Source: Cylindrospermum sp. NIES-4074
GTDB taxonomy: Bacteria > Cyanobacteriota > Cyanobacteriia > Cyanobacteriales > Nostocaceae
Direction of reading: 5' to 3'
Assembly (NCBI GenBank): GCA_003994795.1
Contig: AP018272.1
Location: 1-64,000 of the forward strand
DNA length: 64,000 nucleotides
Shown here: piece after piece, positions 1 through 7,221 of the stretch
Position numbering within the stretch: the first letter of the stretch is position 1
Layout of the letters: every line of letters begins with the position of its first letter
Position numbers and translations under genes: made by a program
The notes under the pieces: generated by a model
What the model saw: the letters and a program-made list of their open reading frames with translations, nothing else
Told to the model about the DNA's origin: nothing
Databases searched by the model: none

Positions 1-111
1 GGTACGCAATTACGGTCTAGTTGTGCCAATTGTGGTGAGTTGGTGGTGTCGTTGAGGTATAAGTTTTGTCCTCTGTGTGGTCAACCCTATAAGGATGGGG
101 GTGGAAATTGA
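1..111 (+). CDS. C-terminal part of a zinc-ribbon protein (5' end outside window)
   Basis: Frame 1 is open from the window edge to a TGA at 109-111. The last 36 residues hold two Cys-x-x-Cys pairs (CANC and CPLC) about 17 residues apart, the usual spacing of a small zinc ribbon, followed by a polar tail. The N-terminal part lies outside the window, so the function cannot be judged; zinc-ribbon tails of this type occur on many small cyanobacterial proteins. The stop lies well upstream of the next recognisable gene, the ribbon-helix-helix protein. Confidence 0.55.
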   Translation, partial: GTQLRSSCANCGELVVSLRYKFCPLCGQPYKDGGGN

Positions 112-197
112 TGAAAGCTAGACACAGTAAGCGTTTCCAGTCCATCTTGCAGGTTTTTACTCGTATCTCGGCTCAATACCTATGTGTTTGTAATGAT

Positions 198-223
198 GTT
201 ATGTACATTTGTCGTTATGTACA
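198..223. promoter_or_regulatory. Direct repeat GTTATGTACA x2 upstream of the RHH gene
   Basis: The 10-mer GTTATGTACA occurs at 198-207 and again at 214-223, with start positions 16 bp apart, just upstream of the likely start of the ribbon-helix-helix gene. Closely spaced direct repeats upstream of small RHH regulators are commonly their own operators. This is inference from position and repetition only. Confidence 0.35.
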
Positions 224-236
224 GACAGTGTTATTT

Positions 237-410
237 ATGCAATCACCATTGGTAATTGTTATGCACATTAGCATTGCAGACGACCTGAAAAGAAGATTTC
301 ATGCGGCTTGCGCTTTACGGGGTTTAAAAATGAGTCAAGTTGTAGCAGAACTAATTGACCAATGGTTAAAAGTTAATGAAAAAAATTTATCTAGCGAGTT
401 AAAGGAGTGA
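237..410 (+). CDS. Ribbon-helix-helix (CopG/ParG-like) small DNA-binding protein
   Basis: The last 49 residues have the compact ribbon-helix-helix layout: a short strand (HISIADDL), a basic first helix (KRRFHAACALRG), a turn (LKMSQ) and a second helix (VVAELIDQWLKVNE). Members of this fold bind operators as dimers and act as antitoxins or plasmid-copy or partition regulators. An open frame continues upstream to 108, but the extra residues (Cys-rich, no recognisable fold) look non-coding. ATG at 237 and ATG at 261 are both plausible starts and neither has a clear ribosome-binding site. No toxin gene lies immediately downstream, so an antitoxin role is not supported. The fold call is fairly safe; the target is unknown. 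Confidence 0.6.
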   Translation: MQSPLVIVMHISIADDLKRRFHAACALRGLKMSQVVAELIDQWLKVNEKNLSSELKE

Positions 411-505
411 GAAATTGCTTTCTGAGAATTGGCTAATTGTGCTGCTAGCTTGACGTGATAGTAGTTGCAATAAATTTATGACTAAATCAGGTAAGCAATA
501 TTTTT

Positions 506-1084
506 ATGGATGAAGTTTCTCCTACGCTCACAGCAATTTTCCAGAATGTTAATGAATGGCTGAAGTTTGCAGAGGCTAAAAACGGTATTTTGCTGGCTTT
601 TTCTGGTGCTGGTATTACTGCAACTATAACTCTTTTAGCCACAGCACAGAATCTGCCAAATTCTTTAAAATTGGGTTTATTATTAACAACTATTCTCCTT
701 TGTATTTGTTCTTTACTCTGTTCATTTTCTTTTCTGCCTAAAACAAATTTGGAGCGGTTGTTATGGTTACAAACAAGACCACCTAAGACCTCAAATTTTA
801 TCCGGCAAGATAAAGATAATTTGTACTATTTTGGACATTTGCAGAAATATGATTCAACCCAATTGTTGGATGCGCTGAATGAGCATTACTTTGAGGGGAA
901 AGTCAATAAAAATCCAGCTTACAAAAAGGAATACAGGGACATTGCTGGACAAATCACAATTAACGCCGAAATTGCCTTCCTAAAGTTTCAAGTTTTTACT
1001 TATGCGATATATATTTTAATTGCTTCTATTTTGGTAATTCCCTGTTCAGTTTTAACTAGTCTGGTTATTTATCGGAGTCTGTAA
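506..1084 (+). CDS. Pycsar-type transmembrane effector (DUF5706-like)
   Basis: This 192-residue protein has hydrophobic segments at about 27-48, 55-77 and 163-187, with a soluble part between the second and third. The first segment is preceded by the sequence EWLKFAEAKNGILLAF, and the soluble part contains LYYFGHLQKY; both match the characteristic pattern of the Pycsar effector family as I know it (a W-I-x-F-A-D-x-K-A-G motif before the first membrane helix, and a YFGHI-like motif after the second). In Pycsar systems a cyclase senses infection and makes cCMP or cUMP, which makes the membrane effector disrupt the inner membrane. The gene lies 85 bp upstream of a protein with a class III cyclase-like domain, which is the expected partner arrangement. 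Family assignment is by motif recognition, not by search. Confidence 0.72.
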   Translation: MDEVSPTLTAIFQNVNEWLKFAEAKNGILLAFSGAGITATITLLATAQNLPNSLKLGLLLTTILLCICSLLCSFSFLPKTNLERLLWLQTRPPKTSNFIRQDKDNLYYFGHLQKYDSTQLLDALNEHYFEGKVNKNPAYKKEYRDIAGQITINAEIAFLKFQVFTYAIYILIASILVIPCSVLTSLVIYRSL

Positions 1085-1169
1085 TTTGGTTTTATTTTCA
1101 AGATTGGTAACAAAATTCATTCAGAAAGTCTGTTGATGTAAACATTTCAAAATAAACAAGGAATTTTTT

Positions 1170-3122
1170 ATGCCGTCCGAGTCAATTACTTTAACCATAG
1201 TCCAACTGGATCTTGTTAATTCTACAAAATCTATTGAAGTCATATACCCTGAGTTGCAAAACAATGGGTTGAGACTTTTTATTGAAAATATTGGAAAAAT
1301 TGTTGATGATGCTTTTAAAAAATCAGTTAGTAGTTTCACAATTGACACTAAATTAACTCAAATTGATAACGAGAAAATCAAAGTCGTTCAAGACGTTATT
1401 GACGCTGAACTGCCACCCACTAACTTGTCTGAAAAACCTGACTTCAACAGAATAACTGAAGCTATGGCAGATGGTTATAAACTCACATTTCAATCTGTTG
1501 AATGTGCCTATTTATTTGTAAAACAATTTTGCGAGCTTGTAAAGAAACGTAACGAAACCCCTAATATAAAGAAGTGGGTGTTTCGCATTGGTGCTGCAAC
1601 AGATGATATTGATTATGATGAATCGAGTAGGAATCAAATGGTCGGAATAGGCTTTGTAAGAGTTAAAGAGTTAGAAACTGGAGCATACCCTGGCTGGTTA
1701 TTTGTTGATGAACCAACATATAATGCTCTTAATGCTCTCCCTGAAAAGATAACAGATAATTTCTCTCTGCAAAAGTTTAAAAATAAGAAAGAAGAAGTAA
1801 AGCAAGCTTGGGGTTGTCAGATGATGTCTGATGCCTCCCTAACCACTACACCTCCACAAAGTCAACCACCACGAAAAAGCAAGTTTGATAAAAAACCTTT
1901 TCGTACACAGATCACGATTAACAACCTTCTAAAAATACTTGGGGATTTAAGTAAGGAGCAAAATACTGCAATAAATATTCAAAGGTCATATCGAGCTTGT
2001 TCTCCTGAAGGTTGGGAGCACCTTATAACTGATGAGATAGAAAAAATTTTAGAAAATGTATATACAATGCCGCAAGGAGAATTAAAGTACACAAGAGTTG
2101 AGCTTTTTGTGGCTTGCTTAGTTGCAGATTTCCAAAATTCACCGTCAGCTTCTAGAAAATTGCAAGGGTGGGCTGAGAAAAAGATAAACGAATTTTCGGA
2201 CTTATTAAATCAGGCGAAGGATAGATTAAAAGCAAAAAAACAAAATAAAAATTCACATTTACTGATTGCAATCGATGACTGCAAGCAGAAATCGGCACTT
2301 AGTCACGACTCAAATTATTATACCGTCAAAGCGTGGGTTATTGAAGATATTGAAATTTACAACTATAACACTGGCACTGGTTGCAAACCAATTACCCTAT
2401 CTGACTTTGATGATAAAAGCTTTGCTATTGATGAAAATCACAAAGTTGAAATTAAAAAACTCCTAAATAAGTGTTTAGAAGAGTGTCTAGGAAAACAACA
2501 TGAGTGTAACCGTGAAAATTTAACAATTGAAATATTTCTTCCATTGGCTGTGCTAAACTATCCTGTTGATTGTTGTGAATATGAAGATAACTTTGGTTCT
2601 GTGGGTTTAAATAACATATTTATTGGACAACGTCACAAACTGGTGATTCGCTGCTACGAACGATTGAGACCTATTTACGATAAAACTCGTATAAATTCGT
2701 GGGAGCCGAAATGGAAAAGATTACAAGAACATTTTACATGCCCCTCTGTTTACAGGGATTTTATACTAGGAGATGAAGAGAATGTGAAAGCTCTAATTTA
2801 CGTCTTAGATCCACCAGAAATCATTGGTTTAAAGGTTGTAAAAGCACCTAAAAATATAGGGGAGGGAAGTATCTTTGCCGTCATATTCAAAACTGGAATT
2901 CCTGTGGCTTTGTGGTTGAAAAAAAATCCACCAAGTTTAGACTGCCAATCAGAAATTGAGCAAATTCTTAGTTGCTGCATTCGCGACTTGCCTGAGACTG
3001 TAAGAGAGAAACGTCTGGATGCCAAAGATAATTCAGATACTCACATTGGCCATCATCTTTCCTTACTATGGGAAGACCCTTATAGCGTGCCTCCGACAAT
3101 TCATTATATTAATAATAGGTAA
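1170..3122 (+). CDS. Class III nucleotidyl-cyclase-like domain fused to VMAP-C domain
   Basis: A 650-residue protein, start supported by AAGGA about 9 bp upstream. Residues 8-185 resemble a class III nucleotide cyclase: VQLDLVNSTKS with candidate metal Asp14, EAMADGYKLTFQSVE with candidate second metal Asp101, FRIGAATDD at 138-146, and a PGWLFVDEPTYNAL strand-helix near 174-187. The usual Asn and Arg of the N-x-x-A-R signature are not obvious. Residues about 240-340 are a helical middle region. Residues about 360-650 match the VMAP C-terminal domain (vWA-MoxR associated protein): HLLIAIDDC at 361, IEIFLPLAVLNYPVD at 452, a W-x-x-x-W region near 511, and GIPVALWLKK at 577. VMAP proteins are the hub of ternary conflict systems with MoxR and vWA partners, which follow directly. 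Downstream MoxR starts 5 bp after the stop. The cyclase activity is inferred. Confidence 0.75.
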   Translation: MPSESITLTIVQLDLVNSTKSIEVIYPELQNNGLRLFIENIGKIVDDAFKKSVSSFTIDTKLTQIDNEKIKVVQDVIDAELPPTNLSEKPDFNRITEAMADGYKLTFQSVECAYLFVKQFCELVKKRNETPNIKKWVFRIGAATDDIDYDESSRNQMVGIGFVRVKELETGAYPGWLFVDEPTYNALNALPEKITDNFSLQKFKNKKEEVKQAWGCQMMSDASLTTTPPQSQPPRKSKFDKKPFRTQITINNLLKILGDLSKEQNTAINIQRSYRACSPEGWEHLITDEIEKILENVYTMPQGELKYTRVELFVACLVADFQNSPSASRKLQGWAEKKINEFSDLLNQAKDRLKAKKQNKNSHLLIAIDDCKQKSALSHDSNYYTVKAWVIEDIEIYNYNTGTGCKPITLSDFDDKSFAIDENHKVEIKKLLNKCLEECLGKQHECNRENLTIEIFLPLAVLNYPVDCCEYEDNFGSVGLNNIFIGQRHKLVIRCYERLRPIYDKTRINSWEPKWKRLQEHFTCPSVYRDFILGDEENVKALIYVLDPPEIIGLKVVKAPKNIGEGSIFAVIFKTGIPVALWLKKNPPSLDCQSEIEQILSCCIRDLPETVREKRLDAKDNSDTHIGHHLSLLWEDPYSVPPTIHYINNR

Positions 3123-3127
3123 TATGT

Positions 3128-4150
3128 ATGAGTAACTGGAAAATTTTTCAAGGTGATAGACGCACTCCCCACGATGGTATTGAAAGTTTAGAATCCCCAC
3201 CACCTTGGCGTCAATTTGGCAGTGATGGTGAAAAAAGTGCCGACAAGAAACCACGGGGTTCTACTTTTATAGCCAGTTCTGAAGCAATTGATCTAGTCAA
3301 TGCAGCCCTTTATCTACGTCGTCCCTTACTGGTGACGGGGAAACCAGGCACAGGAAAAACTTCACTGGCTTATGCGGTTGCTCATGAGTTGAAATTGGGT
3401 GAAGTTTTATATTGGTCGATTACAACGCGTACTACTCTCAATGATGGACTTTATGACTATGATGCCATCGGGCGGCTACAGAATGTTAAACTACAAGAAG
3501 ACGCTAAATTAGAAAATCAAGATAGTGATAGCCTTAGCGAGATTCGTAAATATATTCAACTAGGGCCATTAGGAACGGCGCTATTGCCATCCAAAAAACC
3601 ACGAGTGTTATTAATTGACGAAATTGATAAAAGCGATATTGACTTGCCTAATGACTTACTCCATGTATTTGAAGAGGGTCGGTTTAAAATTCGTGAGTTA
3701 GTTCGCATTGCTGAGAAGCTGCCAACTGTAGAAGTGCGAACTGCTTATCAAGATAAAACGAATCCTGAAACCAGTAAAGATATCAAAGCTGAGATTACAG
3801 AGGGACGGATACAATGTAATAATTTTCCATTTGTTATCCTGACAAGCAATGGTGAGCGAGACTTTCCCCCAGCATTTTTACGCCGATGTTTACGGTTGAA
3901 TATCCCAGAGCCTAACCAAGAAGAGTTAGCAAAAATTGTCAAAGCTCATTTTGATGATATTCAGATTACTGAAGAAGTTAATAAGTTAATCACTGAATTT
4001 TTCAACAAGCGCCAACAAGGAGATTTAGCAACGGATCAGCTACTTAATGCTATTTACTTAATAACTCGCAAATCTGCACCTATAGCAAAAGAAAAGGACA
4101 AATTGGTTGAACAACTGTTAAAATACCTCAATAGCGCAGAAGATAGATGA
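3128..4150 (+). CDS. MoxR-family AAA ATPase of a VMAP ternary system
   Basis: A 340-residue AAA+ ATPase. Walker A is GKPGTGKTS at 71-79, Walker B is LLIDEID at 161-167, sensor 1 is Asn241 in VILTSNGERDFPPAF, and arginine-finger candidates are Arg252/Arg253. The segment YWSITTRTTLNDGLYDYDA after the first strand is typical of the MoxR-type ATPases that accompany VMAP and vWA genes in cyanobacteria and actinobacteria. MoxR ATPases usually remodel a vWA partner, and the vWA gene overlaps its stop by 4 bp (ATGA), a sign of coupled translation. Together with the preceding VMAP gene this gives the complete three-gene core. Confidence in the family is high; what triggers it is unknown. Confidence 0.88.
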   Translation: MSNWKIFQGDRRTPHDGIESLESPPPWRQFGSDGEKSADKKPRGSTFIASSEAIDLVNAALYLRRPLLVTGKPGTGKTSLAYAVAHELKLGEVLYWSITTRTTLNDGLYDYDAIGRLQNVKLQEDAKLENQDSDSLSEIRKYIQLGPLGTALLPSKKPRVLLIDEIDKSDIDLPNDLLHVFEEGRFKIRELVRIAEKLPTVEVRTAYQDKTNPETSKDIKAEITEGRIQCNNFPFVILTSNGERDFPPAFLRRCLRLNIPEPNQEELAKIVKAHFDDIQITEEVNKLITEFFNKRQQGDLATDQLLNAIYLITRKSAPIAKEKDKLVEQLLKYLNSAEDR

Positions 4151-7100
4151 GTAAGCAAGTAAATAACTCTGAGAATATAACTAATCTATTCACTTTGCTA
4201 AAACAGGTTCAACTTGATTTAGATGCCGAAGAAGTGGCAGACCTCCTTTGGTTGGCGCTTCAGATGGGTGAGGCTGATGTGACTCCTACTGTGGAAACAC
4301 CAGTTAAAGAAATCCCAACGATGCCTTTAGCAACAGAGAATAAAGAACCTGCTGATATTCAATCATCATCACAGCTTACTGAGAATACTTCTTCCTCACC
4401 CTCAGTACCTGCTGTTCCCCGTCAGCCATCTGAAAAACCTGCACCTAAAAGCCTTCCATTTAAAGCTCCTACAGCCCCAGGATTACGCAATCTTTTGGAT
4501 TTAGGACGAGCGTTGCGTCCCTTGATGCGTAAGGTGTCTTCTCAAACTAAAACAGTTTTAGATGAGGAAGAAACAGTTACCCAATTTGCCGAAAAAGGAG
4601 TTTTGATCCCAGTACTCAAGCCAGCACCCGAACGATGGTTAAACCTGGCTTTAGTGGTTGAAGAATCTCGTTCAATCACAATTTGGCAAGAAATAATTGC
4701 TGAGTTTCAGAAACTTACCGAACTCCAGGGTGCTTTTCGATATGTAAGTATTTGGAGGTTGACAACTGATGACAATGGCGAAATTAAACTGTTTTCTCAG
4801 TACAACCTATCAGCAAATAAGCAACACTTTCGTAGTCCCAAGGAATTATTAGATCCAGCAGGCAGGCGCTTAATATTGTTAATTAGTGATTGTACCTCTG
4901 GGATGTGGCGTGACAGTCAGATGTGGCGTGATAGCCCGACAGGAAAGCTTGATACTCTGCGAACTATCCTCAAGTCTTGGTCTGATTTTCATCCCTTTGC
5001 AATTGTTCAACTACTACCAGAACGGTTGTGGATGAGAACTGCTATGGGCTTTGGATTTCCTGTGCAGTTAAACGCTCTAGCCCCTGGTGTTCCTAACAGA
5101 CAGTTGATAGTTGATGGGCTACCTGTTTGGGAAGATGTGGATGTTGCTCAAGCTATTACTGTGCCTGTGATTACCTTAGAGCCTGAATATTTGCAACAAT
5201 GGTCACGAGTAGTAGCTGGAGTAGGAAGTACTCGCACAGTAGGAATTTTATTTGAGCCTGGTTTAATGGCTACTCAACCACAGCTGTTAACAGATGCTAC
5301 TCAATTATCGGCAAGAGAACTTGTAAATAGGTTTCGAGCAACTGCATCTCCTATAGCTAGGCGCTTGGCTGGTTTAATGGCAGCAGTTCCGGTGAGTTTG
5401 CCTGTGGTTCATCTTATCCAAGAAACTATGCTAGATGAGTCGAGACAAGTTCATGTTGCTGAAGTATTTATGAGTGGGCTTTTAGAACCCATGACATCTA
5501 ATAGTACAGCCCCTAAAGATGAAATTGTTCAGTATGAATTTGTCGAAGGAGTCAGAGAGTTATTCATAGATTCTGTTCCCATTCCAAATACTGAGACAGT
5601 TTTGGATAATGTTTCTCAATATATTGCAAAAAGGGCTGGTAGAGAGATTAAAAGTTTTAAAGCTCTGCTATCTCTTAATGCTGGCTGGGATGAAACAACA
5701 AAGCAGGAAATTATCCCCTTTGCCGAGATTGGTCTTCAGGTTTTACGCCGTTTAGGTGGAGAGTATGCTGATTTAGCAGAAGAATTAGAACGAGAATCTC
5801 AAGTTATTCTTAAACCCCCAGATGTATCTAATAATTCTCCTCGATTACAAAGTTTTAAGTTTGAAGTTGCAACTATCCTAGTTGAGGATGATACGGGCTT
5901 CACCTCAGTGCAGCAACCAAAGAACCCAGAACGCAGGATAGCTCTAATATCAGTTGAGGGAGACCCTGCATCAAATAATATTGGGACAGGAGAAACAGCC
6001 GGGCAAGATATTTATGTTCGTCACGTAGGTGAAGCACTAGCCTTGCTGGGATGGCAAGTTGATATGTTTAGTCGCAAAGTGAGTGCTGACCAAGAGACAA
6101 TTGTTCAACATAGCCGCAATTGTCGAACAATTCGTTTAACAGCAGGGCCCGTGGAGTTTATACCCAGGGACAATGGTTTTAAGTATTTGCCAGAATTTGT
6201 AGAGCAGTTTCGCGAATTTCAAAGAGAAAACGGAATAATATATCCTTTGGTTCACTCTAACTACTGGCTATCTAGCTGGGTGGGGATGCAGTTAAAGTCA
6301 ATCCAAGATATAAAATTAGTTCACACTTATCACTCTTTAGGCGCAGTTAAGTATAAGGCGATCGCCAAAGATAACATTCCTCCGGTTGCTAGTCAGCGTT
6401 TAGCAGTAGAAAAACAGGTATTGGAAACAGCGGAAAGGATTGTAGCCACCAGTCCCCAAGAAAAAAACCATATGCGATCGCTTGTTTCCAGTAGAGGCAA
6501 TATTGATATCATTCCTTGTGGTACAGATATTCGGCGGTTTGGTTCAGTTGAACGCACAGCAGCTAGGGCTGATTTGGGAATTGATCCAGAAGCTAAACTC
6601 GTGTTGTACGTAGGTCGTTTTGACCCACGCAAAGGGATAGAAACCTTGGTACGTGCAGTGCGCGAGTCTAAGTTACATGGTTCTCAAAAAATCCAGCTAA
6701 TGATAGGTGGTGGTAGTACTCCAGGTAATAGCGACGGTAGAGAACGCGATCGCATTGAGCAACTTGTCAATGAATTAGGGATGAGTGAATTTACCAGCTT
6801 TCCCGGCCGTCTCGGTCAGGAAGTTCTGCCAACATATTACGCCGCTGCTGATGTTTGTGTTGTTCCCAGCCATTACGAATCCTTTGGACTTGTGGCAATT
6901 GAAGCGATGGCAAGTGGTACACCAGTAGTAGCCAGTGATGTCGGCGGACTTCAGTTTACTGTTGTGAATGAAAAAACTGGTTTATTAGTACCACCAAAAG
7001 ATGTCGCCGCCTTCAGGAACGCCATCGACCGAATTTTGAGTAATCCAGAATGGCGCGATGAATTAGGCCAAGTTGGTAGAAAGCAAGTAATCAATAAGTT

Positions 7101-7203
7101 TAGTTGGGATGGTGTAGCACAGCAGCTCGATGAACTATACACCCAACTGTTAGAGGAACCCGAAAGTGAAGATCCTTTTAAGGAACCATCACTATTATCA
7201 TAA
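4147..7203 (+). CDS. vWA (SAV_2336-like) protein fused to a GT4 glycosyltransferase
   Basis: A 1018-residue fusion. Residues 1-40 are a helical head, followed by a Ser/Pro/Thr-rich linker to about 110. Residues 150-400 are the vWA-like domain of VMAP systems: WLNLALVVEESRSITIW at 164-180, RRLILLISDCTSGMWRD near 240, and the LLPERLW block; the first metal-ion Asp is Glu here (VVEESRS). A helical region runs to about 560. Residues about 595-1005 are a GT-B, family 4 glycosyltransferase: GETAGQDIYVRHVGEAL, LVHTYHSLG, LYVGRFDPRKGIETL, and HYESFGLVAIEAMASGTPVVASD with the E-x7-E pair intact. The linker LQSFKFEVATI before the GT is, in related proteins I know, continued by the sequence that starts the next gene, so the GT looks inserted into a vWA-FGE fusion. 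Three GCGATCGC octamers lie in the GT part and I saw none in the vWA part. Confidence 0.82.
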   Translation: MSKQVNNSENITNLFTLLKQVQLDLDAEEVADLLWLALQMGEADVTPTVETPVKEIPTMPLATENKEPADIQSSSQLTENTSSSPSVPAVPRQPSEKPAPKSLPFKAPTAPGLRNLLDLGRALRPLMRKVSSQTKTVLDEEETVTQFAEKGVLIPVLKPAPERWLNLALVVEESRSITIWQEIIAEFQKLTELQGAFRYVSIWRLTTDDNGEIKLFSQYNLSANKQHFRSPKELLDPAGRRLILLISDCTSGMWRDSQMWRDSPTGKLDTLRTILKSWSDFHPFAIVQLLPERLWMRTAMGFGFPVQLNALAPGVPNRQLIVDGLPVWEDVDVAQAITVPVITLEPEYLQQWSRVVAGVGSTRTVGILFEPGLMATQPQLLTDATQLSARELVNRFRATASPIARRLAGLMAAVPVSLPVVHLIQETMLDESRQVHVAEVFMSGLLEPMTSNSTAPKDEIVQYEFVEGVRELFIDSVPIPNTETVLDNVSQYIAKRAGREIKSFKALLSLNAGWDETTKQEIIPFAEIGLQVLRRLGGEYADLAEELERESQVILKPPDVSNNSPRLQSFKFEVATILVEDDTGFTSVQQPKNPERRIALISVEGDPASNNIGTGETAGQDIYVRHVGEALALLGWQVDMFSRKVSADQETIVQHSRNCRTIRLTAGPVEFIPRDNGFKYLPEFVEQFREFQRENGIIYPLVHSNYWLSSWVGMQLKSIQDIKLVHTYHSLGAVKYKAIAKDNIPPVASQRLAVEKQVLETAERIVATSPQEKNHMRSLVSSRGNIDIIPCGTDIRRFGSVERTAARADLGIDPEAKLVLYVGRFDPRKGIETLVRAVRESKLHGSQKIQLMIGGGSTPGNSDGRERDRIEQLVNELGMSEFTSFPGRLGQEVLPTYYAAADVCVVPSHYESFGLVAIEAMASGTPVVASDVGGLQFTVVNEKTGLLVPPKDVAAFRNAIDRILSNPEWRDELGQVGRKQVINKFSWDGVAQQLDELYTQLLEEPESEDPFKEPSLLS

Positions 7204-7221
7204 AGTAGCAAGAAGAAATAA

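Noticed and set aside
108-236. Upstream extension of the ribbon-helix-helix frame from a TTG at 108
   Set aside because: It starts with TTG, overlaps the previous gene's stop, is Cys-rich without a fold, and contains the repeated GTTATGTACA sites, which suit a regulatory region better.
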